Below, one piece after another: positions 1 through 10,743 of a stretch of 64,000 nucleotides of DNA. A program made the translations under genes and the position numbers. The DNA is from Clavulina sp. PMI_390. Its lineage: Eukaryota > Basidiomycota > Agaricomycetes > Cantharellales > Hydnaceae. Every line of letters begins with the position of its first letter. The first letter of the stretch is position 1. The notes under the pieces were generated by a model, which was not told the DNA's origin, searched no databases, and worked only from the letters and a program-made list of their open reading frames with translations. The stretch lies in the NCBI GenBank assembly GCA_015039315.1, contig WIDE01000005.1, positions 276,833 through 340,832 of the forward strand, read 5' to 3'.

Positions 1-3000
1 TTCGCACGCATTGTGTTGATGTAACCCAATCGCACGATCTCATCCTCCTGGATCATGGGCAGTAGACGTTGAGGGCAGGGCGTGACGGTTGGAAAAGACA
101 ACTTACGGCTGATTCAAGAAGCCTTTCTCGATACCTGTCCCAGAATATCTCCAGGTATCGTCGCATCAAGAATGTTCGCTCCGCCTCGATGGCTTGTTGC
201 TCAAGCTCTCGACGATGCGCCTTCTTCCTTGCTCGGCGTTGAAGCTTCTTCAAGTATTTGCGCATAAGGGCTGTGGGTAGAACGATCAGGACCCTTGGAT
301 GGAGGCAAAATAAATAAATGTGAACTCACTCTCGCGTTGGATCGCGAGCTCACTGTCCAGCAGCGCAAGGCGGTCCAGATGTCTCGAATAAGCATTTTGC
401 CAGCCTACGAAGGTTTTCCTGCGGTGGCGGGTGAGTAATGACGAGGGGAAGAGGTGGAAACAAACTGACTCAGCAAGTTTGGCATTATAGTGCATCAATG
501 CGTCCATCTCTCGTTCATGAAGGAAGATCACTCGTTGTGCCCAAGCGAGGAGCGTTCGTTGCTTCATCCTCTGTGGAATTTGTTAGCATCTGAATAGTAG
601 GATGAGGGCTCAAATGCTACCTGATCCTGTCGCTTCCACAGACGCCTGATCATAGTTTCTTCATGTTGCTTGACCTCCAGGCGCTCCCGCCATTCTGTTG
701 GAATGTTCAAGTTAGCTGTGAAGATCAAACGCCGACAACAAAAGTACGTACGCATGAATATATCCTTTCGTTTATTTTGCTCCCATTGCTCAAGTTTTTT
801 GTTACACTGGGCAATGTGGAAAGCTTCGCGCCAGGCGGCGAAGAAACGGCGTTTTCGGAACCACCGGCCGGCTCGACGTCCCTTGTTCATCTGTTTTACC
901 ATAGCTTTTGAGGAGCCTTGCCATTGCTCAAAAGCGCTCTTGAGCAAGCCACGTTCGTAGTGGTCTTCTGCCCGATCCGTCATCTCCCGCACTTTAACCA
1001 GGCGTTCGCGCCAAACAACCAGCATTTGCTGCGTAGTATTCTGCGTCAACACAATGTGATTCTCCTCAGCACGTTCTGCAGTTATTCATCAGATCACAAG
1101 CAAGTCATATGTCAAGTCGATGTGGGCAGACCTTGGTTGTGTCGAACAGTGCAATACCTCTCGTGCCATCGAGAGAGCAACTGTGCCACCAATTGGGTGT
1201 TCTTCACTCGGCCGAAGACAATAGCTCTCTCTTGGGTAACCCATAGTCTCCAGAAGACTCGACGAAGGATGCCATCACGCCTCAAAACAACAACATCGCA
1301 GCGACGCTCCATAACCTGAAGGAGCTCATTGAGAAAAGGTCAAGGATATAATCGATCAGCTTACCTGAACGTGATTCAACCGCTTCCGCCACCCAGCCAA
1401 AGCTCGTCGCTGTAAATTCTTGTTATAATGATTGTTGGCAATCGCACGCATTTCGCTACAAACGCACTGTGTTAACAGAAGTTGAGTCTTGAATAAAGCA
1501 ACTCACGATATCCTAGCCCATTCGCCAAACACCGCTTCACGGAGGCGGTCAGCAACCCGGCTTTCGATCCATTTGCGAGAAGCCTCCAGTGAGGCTCGTT
1601 CACGCCAAAGGTGAAGAGTGTCCCTCGCCTGGTACTCTAATTTCTCTTTCATATAATCCTCGAGCTCTTCCTCCAGGGCTTGAACATGGGCAAGACGATC
1701 GCGCCAGACGGCTAACATGTTCCGCTTCAGACTCGTGTCCTGGCGCCTTCTCATCACCAGCACCTGCCATTGGACCACCATTCGCTGTGAAGCTTACGCA
1801 TTAGATATCACACCAAAGAACATGAAATAAGGAAGCATACTTTTAGAACCGTCCGCATGAAATGGTGTTCTGCCAAGGATTGCATCTGCCGATAGCGTCG
1901 TTCAATGCCTTCTCGGCGATCGCGCTTCGCCTTGAGAACGACAGCCCGTTTCCAATGGCCGAACGCTGCACGAAGCCGGCGGATTTCATCAACGTATTGC
2001 ACTCGGCGTTGGAAGCTCTCTATCCTGTTTCGCACATCCACCCAGTGGAGCAAGCAGCAACGGGCAAGATCTTTGTTCTGAGCCCTGGCAGCTTGATTCA
2101 TGACCGTCTAGGAAAGTAAGGAATTTAGAGGCAAGAAAAGCAAAGAAACCGCCCAAGTGCTTACAGAAATCCACTCGGATCCCTGCCTCCAGACCGCGAA
2201 GTAGATCCTCGTCAGGTTGTGTTGGCGCAGCTGGTCGGCCGTCGCTTCCATATCTCGGAGCTCCCAGATGTCATGTCGATTTCCCGCGCGCTCAATAGGG
2301 TCGATTGGCTTCAGTGGCTGGGAAGGATTTTGGAGAGCGGAAGTCGAATTCGCCCGCCCTCTCTGGGGTGTTGAGTGGATGGGGAAGCTAGGGCGGGCTT
2401 TCGCCTTTGATGGAATCGGCATGAAATTGGAGTGGGGTATAGAGGTAGCGAAGGTTTCATATGAAGGGGCCAGAGACCTTTGATCTGTATCGGTAGCGGC
2501 TCCATCGTCGTCTTCGCCATCCATGAGAGCGGTCGCATCACTCTCCGAATCTGACTCCGATGGTTGAACAACACTGTATGAAACCTCGCTGTCTGATACG
2601 GGGGAGCGAGGACGCCGCAGGGGCGAGGAAAGGGGGGTGAAACGCGAGGGTTGAGCCTGCCGTCGGCTAGAAATGAAAGGGTTGGGAGTGCGCGAAGACT
2701 GAATGAAGGCGGAGTGTTGAGGCGGACGAGGGGTACTGAAGCGGGTCGGTTGGATGATACTATCATCTTCTGCTAGGCTTTCGTCGTCGACCGTGAAATC
2801 GTTCATCGTGCGGTCCTCGTAGTATTGTTTTCGTGCACTAGCCCATTTTGCCGCAAAGTTGGGGGCCTTTACGAGGCCTACTTTTAGAAGGAAGTTGTAG
2901 TAGACTACGTCATCCTCCAGATCTATGCCTCTGGATGTCAGCTCGTCCTTGTATGGGCCCTCGAGGATGACACCGATAGTAGTAGCTTTGGGCGCTCGAG

Positions 3001-3169
3001 CGATGATTGCATCAAGCACTTGGACATGTTCTCGAGTAAGGGAAGAGAGTGGAAGTGTGGAAGAGGATGCCTCGGTAGTCGCAGAGGGAGCGACACTCGG
3101 AGCAACAGATGCGTGCAGGCGATTAAGGCGAGGTGGTGTGGATGACCGCGGCGGATGAAATTTTCGCAT
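1..3169 (-). CDS. SFI1: Sfi1-like spindle pole/centrosome protein (3' end outside window)
   Basis: Probable centrin (Cdc31)-binding scaffold of the spindle pole body. Seen: the start at 3169 begins a Ser/Pro-rich, acidic N-terminal region of about 270 residues. From about 2260 down to the window edge there is a series of helical repeats with the Sfi1 signature of spaced Leu, Phe/Leu and Trp-Arg, such as YFAVWRQ, AFGHWKR, MLAVWRDRL, LHLWRERA and MLVVWRERL. Each lies on a short exon separated by introns of about 50-60 nt. Known: Sfi1 repeats form one long helix that binds centrin about every 33 residues and supports spindle pole duplication. The N-terminal block is not recognisable. The gene continues beyond base 1, so the repeat count is unknown. 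It is divergent from TOP3, with 247 bp between start codons. A different centrin-binding repeat protein is less likely. Confidence 0.82.
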
Positions 3170-3217
3170 AGCAGTGTGTTTAGAAAGCTTTCATGGGCTC
3201 CAGAGCCTATGACTAGT

Positions 3218-3278
3218 CACGAAACGCGGTTTTTAAAACACCAGGATTTCTACAAACCACCAGCGTGCCAGCGACGCG
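3218..3278. promoter_or_regulatory. SCB/MCB-like motifs in the SFI1-TOP3 divergent promoter
   Basis: CACGAAA (SCB core) at 3218-3224 runs into ACGCG (MCB core) at 3224-3228, and a second ACGCG lies at 3274-3278. A full ACGCGT at 3422-3427 is inside the TOP3 first exon. In yeasts SBF/MBF factors bind such sites in genes expressed at G1/S. Both neighbouring genes fit that timing, but use of the sites is an inference from short motifs. Confidence 0.4.
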
Positions 3279-3416
3279 ATTAGTTGCGCGTGACGGTCAA
3301 AGATGCAACAACACGTGACAACAATCGCCTCCCGCTCAAGGGTCATTCCTCCCATCGTGCCCTGCTTTAGAGACTAAAACCTGCTATAAAACTCTCCTTC
3401 AAGCTACCTCTAATCC

Positions 3417-6400
3417 ATGCCACGCGTCCTCTGCGTGGCAGAAAAGCCTAGCATCGCCCGAGCCATCACCGAGATCCTCTCTGGCGGCCAATTCACTACG
3501 GTACAGTTGCTCCTTGGCCGAATGAGAGTATCTTGTATAAATCAGCTCCTTCTAGCGCAATGGACCAAGCCAATACAACAAGAACTTTGACTTCACCTAT
3601 CCCCAAACCAAATCCCACTACACTGTGACCTCAGTGTCGGGGCACATGCTAGAGCATGATTTTCCTGAAACACACCGCAAATGGCACTCTTGTGACCCCT
3701 TCGAGCTTTTCGATGCACCCATCGAAACCCGAGTCAAACAGGTAGGTCTTCCTTTACTGCAGCTGCCACATTGCTAACCCTTCACCGACTCACTCTAGGA
3801 CGCCAAACAATTAGAACGAAACTTACGTCAAGAGGCCGCCTCTGCGGACACTCTAATGATTTGGACCGACTGCGATCGAGAAGGCGAAAACATTGGCAAC
3901 GAGGTCAAGAAAGCTTGCCGCAAAGCAAATCGGAACATCCGAGTTGTCAGAGCGAGGTTCAGTGCTATCATTCCAGCGTAAGCAAGGTAATCATCATCTA
4001 GGGCAAATATTGAATCTCTATCTTAGTCAGATCCACAATGCCGCACAACACCCCGTGGAGCTCGATCTAGCACAGTCTGACGCCGTCGAAGCACGAACAA
4101 TCCTTGACCTTCGACTAGGAGCCGCCTTTACGCGAATGCAGAGTCTTGCTTTGCAAGGCAGTATCGGGGAGCTTGACGGGACTTTGATATCATATGGTGA
4201 GTGCCATGGATCAACACCAGGTTCGCCAGTGCGTAGCTGAATCAATGAATAGGTCCATGTCAATTTCCCACTCTTGGATTCGTCGTTTCCCGATACGAGC
4301 AAGTCAAGTCTTTCTCCCCGGAGAACTTCTGGTACATCTACCTTACCCTGACTACGGACCAGCCTGGGGAGGGCGAGGTGGTCACAGAGTTTAGTTGGAA
4401 GCGCCACCGTCTCTTCGATCTGGAAACATGCTACGCGATCTATGAGCTCGTGATGGAGAACCCATTAGCAACAGTGACTCGGGTTACTCGCAAGAACACC
4501 ACGCACTAGTATGTCACTATCCAGCGGTTTGAACCCCAATGACTTGAAGTTAACCGACCTCTGTAGCAAACCATACCCACTCACTACGGTAGAATTACAA
4601 AAACAGGGTTCCAGGCTGTTGAAAATCACCCCCAAGAAGATACTTGACGTAAGTGCCGTTCACATTAATCCTTAGATGACACCCCACCTTCACGCGTATC
4701 TCCATCCTCCACTAGATTGCCGAGAGTTTATACCAGAAAGGTTTCCTCTCGTATCCCAGAACGGAAACGGACCAATTCGATAATGCCTTTGATTTTCATT
4801 CCCTGATCGAGAAGCAAACAGCGGATGCGAACTGGGGGACATACGCTACTGGGTAAGTCGGCTCTTAATACTGCCTTAGATATGTTCCCGTCCTTGTGGC
4901 TGACTAGCATCACCCAGCCTCCAGAATGGCGGTTTTAGCAAACCGCGAAAAGGCCAAAAGAACGATAAAGCCCACCCGCCGATCCATCCGACCGCACATG
5001 TCAGCAACCTTACGGGCGACGATAAGCGCGTCTACGAGTTCATCACCCGCAGATTTCTGGCTTGCTGCTCCAAGGATGCCGAAGGGTTCCAGACTACAGT
5101 TGAAGTCAACTCCGGCGGCGAAGACTTTAGCGCCACAGGTTCGTTTCTCCCTCACTCGCTTAATGCTCGCCGCTAATGCTTAAATAGGCTTGGTTGTATT
5201 GGAGAGAAACTTTCTGGACGTCTACATCTACGACAAATGGAAGGGAAAGTTTCTTCCAAATTATGAAGAGGGACAAACATTCATGCCAACTGTGTGTGAA
5301 ATGCGAGACGGAACCACAACTGCGCCAAGTTATCTTACTGAGGCCGACCTGGTCACCCTCATGGATAAAAATGGGATTGGTGGGTCCTTCTGTTTCCATC
5401 AGTGTTCAGGCCATCAGAGTTCTAATAATCACGATTGTTTAGGAACGGATGCTACCATCGCACAGCACATTCAGACAATTATCGATCGTGACTATGTGAT
5501 GGAACGAACTGAGGGGCGAACCAAGTATCTTGTGCCTTCAACCTTGGGCATCGGTCTTGTTGATGGATACAACAAAATCGGCTTCGACAAAAGTCTCAGC
5601 ATGCCGCAGCTCCGACGAGAAGTGGGTCCTGATTATATGGTTTCTTCTAACTACGAAGTTCTGAACTTATTGATTCCTTTTTGCTTGCAGACTGAGCGCA
5701 TGATGGTTCAGGTTTGCGATGGCGTCAAGACAAAGCCTCAAATGCTTGAACAGGCCCTCGAGCAATATCGGGACGTATTCATCAGAGCTCGAACCCACTT
5801 TGATCGCGTTATCCAGGTAAGGTGTTTCATCCTGAGGACGCTCCAATTTTTTGATGACTGACGGGGGTTGTGTGGTAGACGGTCTCGTCCTACGTTCGTG
5901 ATCCAGGTGGAGAACAACCAGCCGCTGGTGGTGCGGGTAATGGTAATGGCGGTGGTGGTGGTGGTGGGAGGGGAGGACGTGGGGGAGGCCCTCCCCGCGG
6001 TGGAACAGGACGAGGAAACGGGCGAGGTGGAGCTTCTACTCGTGGCGCAGCACCAGCTCGAGGCGGGGGTGGGGGTGGAGGATCTGACGACTCAGACGAC
6101 GATTTCAGCAGTGGTCCTGCAGCGCCTTCAAGGACGGCCAGCAGGACTACTTCCTCTAGCCGAGGACGCGGTGGCACAGGGAATCAGCCCTCAACAACTA
6201 GTCGTGCTACAGCTCCAAACCGCGCTCCAACTCAGGCTGGTTCTACCCCGAATTGCCAGTGTGGCATCGAGGCACAAGAGCTGACCGTAGTAAAGGAGTC
6301 GACAAACAAAGGAAGGAAGTTCTGGACATGTGGCCATCGTCCCACCAAGAAATGCGAGTTCTTTGAGTGGGCTACGGGTACTAGTTCCTCTGCTGGGGCT

Positions 6401-7528
6401 TCCAGTGGAGGGGGCGAGAGCTCTACTGTGCCTGCTAAGCGGCCATTGGTTCGTTCTTTGTTCTTTATTCAAGGATGCTTTAAGTGTTCGCTCATTCATT
6501 CGTGATCGGTCCAGGCTTCCACCAGCAATCAAGGTGCGGATGGCACACCGTCTTGCCAATGCGGTCAGGCCGCAGTGATGCGGACGACACAAAAGGAGGG
6601 TGCCAATAAGGGCCGGTCATTCTGGCGCTGTGGAAAACCATCAGATTCCGAGTGCAAATACTTTGCATGGGCAGATGAGGTGAACGAGCCTGGACGAACG
6701 GGAGGTGGTGGTGGAGGAGCAGGGGGGTCGAACAGTGGGGAATGTTTCCGTTGGTGAGTACTACCAACCTACTTCTCGAGCTAAATTTGACGCGTTCATA
6801 CCTAGTGGGGAGCAAGGACACTGGGGGTCAGGTGAGTCAACGTTGGCATACTCAGGTTGGCCCAGCTAATCGTAGAACTTCCAAAGCTTGCCCTAATCCT
6901 GACAATCAAAACAAGCGTCAGCGTCCAAATCCAGCCAACCAGTCCAGCGGGGCAAGCAGTGGGCGGTCGTGTTTTACTGTGAGTTGACAGAATGACTGGG
7001 CTTTCTGTCACTACTGACCCACGAGCCACACTCAGTGTGGGGAGGATGGGCATTTCAGCAGTGGTTCGTGTCTAGACTTCTTCTGCTTATTAATCAACCA
7101 GCTCCTGATGTTGCTTATAGCTTGCCCTACGAAAGGCTCCAGCGGACGTTCAGGAAGCGGGGGAGGAGCCAGTGAAGGCCGGGCCGCCGCCGGCAGTTGT
7201 TTCAGGTAAGCTTATAGGCTTATAGGCTACCCTCGTCGCCAAGTCACTAATATCCCAAATCAACTCTAGATGCGGTGAAGAAGGCCACTATTCCAATGGT
7301 ATGTCAATCGTGTCCAATACCGCCGCTGATTAGGCTCAAACATTTCGCTATCCGCTACGACGCGTAGCTTGTCCGAACGGTGATGGCAAAAGCGGGTCGT
7401 CGTCTTCTCGTGGAGGTAGAGGTGGGAAGCGAGGGAGAGGCACAGGAGGTAGGAGATCAACTTCGAGTTCTCGAGCAGGTAGCGGAGGGAGCAAACGTGG
7501 AAAGAAGAAGTTTGCTGCCATGGACTAA
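3417..7528 (+). CDS. TOP3: DNA topoisomerase III (type IA) with two GRF fingers and three CCHC knuckles
   Basis: Relaxes and decatenates DNA by passing single strands; in eukaryotes it acts with a RecQ helicase and Rmi1 to dissolve recombination intermediates. Seen: a Toprim domain starts at residue 1 ([15 protein letters not shown]) with the metal motif TDCDREGE near 3870. The active-site tyrosine is in [11 protein letters not shown] near 4745. The core runs to about 5880, followed by a Gly/Arg-rich linker (about 5900-6200). Two GRF zinc fingers follow (about 6250-6375 and 6555-6680), then three CCHC knuckles of the C-F-x-C-G-E-x-G-H form (6743-7320) and a basic Arg/Gly tail ending at 7528. 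GRF fingers and knuckles are typical of animal and fungal TOP3A rather than of budding-yeast Top3. There are many short introns; the knuckle region is split into micro-exons. The start is the first ATG and directly opens the Toprim motif. Confidence 0.95.
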
Positions 7529-7741
7529 ACTGATGAGGATGATGAGGATGCTTTTTCTTGCTGGGGCAGTGGTGCTTTCATCCCCGTACGATAATGATAT
7601 TTTTAATATTATTTGGGTTTTATACTTTGTCGAGGAGCGCGATGAACGTGAGGGTGACGCCGCGATTGATCGTCCGATCATCAAAATTTGTCCCTCGACT
7701 CCGCGCCCAACTTGAACCAAACACAACAGAACAGAACAGCA

Positions 7742-8724
7742 ATGAGCCCCTCGATTTCTGATACCCCCTCAGGACCCTCTGAGTTGTCTAGCGGGTAAAT
7801 AATTATTTCTGCTTGAGCTGCATACTCTTGTCTAACCGTTGGCTACGAAGTGACCACCAAAGACCGCAGGCTGCACTGGACGCTCGCGGCAACCGCTCCA
7901 CGAGCGACCTGAACGACGACAACGATGGTGATGAATACGAGCCAGCCGACGAAGATGATGCCGAGGAAGCCCCCAAAGCCCCCAAACTCCCTGATGCACC
8001 GCCCAAACTGCCCGATTCATTCCTGCCGATGACGGAAGAGTCGACGTCGTTAAGTGACGATCTCGACGCCATTTTCTTGTCAAAGTACGTGCCTTCTCTC
8101 GTCACGTCCTCGATTGAAGCCTCTAGAACGAGCCCTAATCCATCGAATGCCTACACTTTGCGTGATTCGCCTGTCTTCGCTTTCTCGGTCGGAATCCAAT
8201 GGCCGCTTCACCCCCTTTGGCTGCTGTGGCACTCATCCAGAGCTGAAGGCGAAACATCCCGCGTGGGTAAGCGGGCGAGTAACGTGCTTAAGCTTGCGCA
8301 AGAGAAAGAAGAGTTGATGGCCAAGCTGCGCGAAATGACCGAGCGACTCGAGCTCGCAGAACGACGACGCGAGGCACTCGAGGCGCGGCATCGTGGTGGT
8401 GGTGCCTCGGTCGATCTCTCCAAACCCCCCGTGTCGGGACCCCCTCCTTCTTCGTTCCGAAACATGCCTTCTTCTTCTGTTGCTCCTACTCCCCCCATCG
8501 GTAACCCTGCATTGCGCGCAACATCACAATCAGCCCCGTCCACCCCGGTCCCTCCTCCCAACAACAACAACAACCATTCCTCTGCTTTCACGCGCGCTCA
8601 GGCAAGTGGTAATCTCCCATCGAATCCACCATCCAGACTTGGCTCGCTCGGCGGTGTCGACTATAATGACAGGCCCCTCCCATCACCCCCTCCCACTGCA
8701 CCTCTGGCATCAGGCAGGGTCTGA
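7742..8724 (+). CDS. Acidic coiled-coil protein with Pro/Ser-rich tail, function unknown
   Basis: Not recognised. Best model: exon 1 at 7742-7794, exon 2 from 7851, stop TGA at 8722-8724. The N-terminal third is acidic and contains DDNDGDEYEPADEDDAEE and a Lys/Pro segment. A basic-acidic helix follows at about 8250-8395 (KLAQEKEELMAKLREMTERL), a likely coiled coil of 40-45 residues. The rest is rich in Pro, Ser and Asn with an NNNN run. A possible second intron at 8085-8240 is 156 nt, a multiple of three without in-frame stops, so spliced (256 aa) and retained (308 aa) forms are both open. The spliced form joins the acidic region directly to the helix and looks more natural. No transmembrane segment, signal peptide or catalytic motif is visible. 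It lies 213 bp downstream of TOP3 on the same strand. Confidence 0.7.
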
Positions 8725-9236
8725 GTCCTCATACACACACATATCTCCTTTCGACTGATTACTTCTGTCGTTACCCTGCATTCTCAATAATTCATAACCC
8801 GCTCTCCTTTATGCATTCTGTCGTTGTGACACTCATTCTTTCGTCTTCTGAATATCCCATGTAATAATGCGTCTTGGCTCGGTATTCTGTTGCCCTGCCG
8901 CCGCATCTCCCCTGTCGATTTCATATACTGGAGCAAAAACCTGAAACTTTTGATGAAGATTATTGCCTAGAACGCAGAGAAGTCTCGCCCCCCTGAGTGA
9001 CCATTAAGAGTTTTGTAAGAGGGGGGTTAGAAGAAATCCTCCGAGAATGGTTTGTTTTGGTGTTGGGTGGTATTGATGTCGGGACGCGAGTCGTGTTCGC
9101 GCATTCAGCCACTTCCCCGACTTTCACTGACGACATTGAGCAGTCCGTCTTGGGCAATAAATAGTATATCACTCGACGCGGCATACAACCGATCCAAAAG
9201 ATATATATTACTACCTCGCAACTACTCCTTCACACC
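8725..9236. other. Intergenic region, 3' flank of 7742-8724 and promoter of NSL1
   Basis: There is no convincing reading frame. The first part is T/C-rich, like a fungal 3' untranslated region. The last 90 bp are A/T-rich, with AATAAATAGTATATC near 9158 and GATATATATTAC near 9200. These are TATA-like, but the start site cannot be fixed. Confidence 0.5.
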
Positions 9237-10431
9237 ATGAGTTCATCCAAGTCCAAGAGTGGCAGCGCGAAACCAAAGTCCAAGCAGAGCACGACGACAA
9301 CCCCGCACAAGTCTACCGCGTCACGCAACGATGATAGCAGCACGCTCGTGCAAATCGAGTCGGACGAGCACTGGGAACGCCTGCAGGGAAACTTTGTGGA
9401 CGCGATTGAGCGCGTGTTGGATGAGGAGCTGGGGCCTACGGCTAGCGCGAGTGCGCGGAACGCGTTAAGGCAGCATCTGGTTGCAGTGAGTTATCTTCCT
9501 ATATCTAAACTTTGACATGTAATCCGATCTCATGTTGTTGGCGTAGTGGAAGGAGAGCACGTTTCATGATGCGAAACCGAATGCGCAGATTAACGAGGTT
9601 GTACCAGCAGCGGCAGACCTGTCGTCTGACCCTGCTGGACCTGACGATGGTTTGTTCGCCCTACTGTCTATTTGGGGTGTTACTGACACATTATGTCGCG
9701 TTCGCCCAACACGATCCAACATAGACATGGAGCCATTTGACGATGTGCTCAACCACGATGTGTATGCGCTAGAAGAGGAACGAATGCGCTGGGAGGAAAC
9801 GATTAGCGCGTACCGGCGGAATGCCCCCGGCGAGCTCCGGGAGATGACGGAGGGCATGCTCAGTTATGAGAACGAGATGGAGTATGAAGGACGGGGGCCA
9901 GAAGCGGTGTTGCGGGATAATGAGGAAGATGATGATAATCAAGATGATAAGGATATGGATATCAAACGTAAGCCCATTTTGCTGCTGCTTTTTCTTGTGA
10001 TGCCTTATTGGGGAGGGGCTGATTCTTGGACACTCTCCGGCGGTTTTGCTTTTGCTTTTGCTTCTGATTCGATTGATCGGACGGGCGTTGTTGGGCGGTG
10101 CGGATCGGACGGGCGTTGTTGGGCGGTGCGGTGCGGTCGCGTTTACGTCTGTGCTGTGGGCTGGCTGCTCCCCCACCATATATCGCCGTCGTGTGGTCAT
10201 CGGCAGCGCTCGCAAATTTGGGGGATGTCAAGGCAACGCATGCTCGAACGTTGCAGCAGACACGGAGGATATTAGAGGTGCGTGTTTTAGGCGTGGCTGG
10301 TGATGACGACCGAACTTGTGCCGCTCATTCATTTATCGTTTTTATATCCTGGGATCATCAAGGCAGCACCCAGTTTGGAGGAAAGAGCGACAAGGGCGCC
10401 AATTGTGGTCGAAAAACTGTCGCAGCTGTAG
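9237..10431 (+). CDS. NSL1: Kinetochore MIND/Mis12-complex subunit Nsl1/Mis14 (probable)
   Basis: Probable subunit of the Mis12 (MIND) complex that links centromeric chromatin to the Ndc80 microtubule-binding complex. Exons by frame: 9237-9485, 9547-9649, 9725-9967, 10207-10277 and 10363-10431, giving 244 aa. After a Ser/Lys-rich start, a helical block (WERLQGNFVDAIERVLDEEL) is followed by the most family-like part near 9730-9850: EPFDDVLNHDVYALEEE, then a helix ending in YRRNAPGELREM. The family shows a similar D-x-L-N/R...L-x-E-E...RR-x-x-P arrangement (recalled, not aligned). The C-terminal helix carries LANLGDVKATHARTL and ends after VVEKLSQL. The fourth exon follows an unusually long intron (239 nt) containing a perfect tandem repeat. 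Nsl1 proteins diverge quickly, so a profile search is needed for certainty; a general coiled-coil protein is the alternative. Confidence 0.68.
10075..10130. repeat. Perfect 28-bp direct tandem repeat inside an NSL1 intron
   Basis: The unit starting GATCGGACGGGCG occupies 10075-10102 and repeats exactly at 10103-10130. A short piece of the unit end (GGTGCG) follows again. It lies in the intron 9968-10206 just after a TTTTGC microsatellite run at about 10046-10062. Probably a recent replication-slippage duplication. Confidence 0.95.
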
Positions 10432-10743
10432 ATGTATTTTACGATGCTGTATCTCCCGTACTATTTTGTGGTTTTCCTGCAGTTTTTCAGAATTTTTTTT
10501 TTGGTCGTCGTCGCTGGTGATGATTGTGTTTGGTTGCGCGTGTGTCACGGATTTTCTCCAAACTCAAACTCTGTTGCGCCCGACCAACGGCACGAACGAG
10601 CCTCGTGTTTTCACTCGCGCTCTCTGCTGCTGCTGCTTCTGCTCGTCCATCTCACCCTCGACGCTGCTCCTACCCCCTTTGCTCATCGTCCAACATAACT
10701 ACTACTACTAACCAAACCCTGCTGCTGCTGCCGCTGCTGGTCG
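10432..10743. other. Intergenic region, RhoGEF promoter and 5' leader
   Basis: No gene. It contains a T-run at about 10491-10502, C/T-rich stretches and a CTGCTGCTGC-type triplet run (about 10622-10640 and 10721-10738). Such pyrimidine tracts are common just upstream of fungal start codons. Confidence 0.5.

Noticed and set aside
5890..6177. Proline-rich frame on the minus strand
   Set aside because: It is the antisense of the Gly/Arg-rich linker of TOP3.
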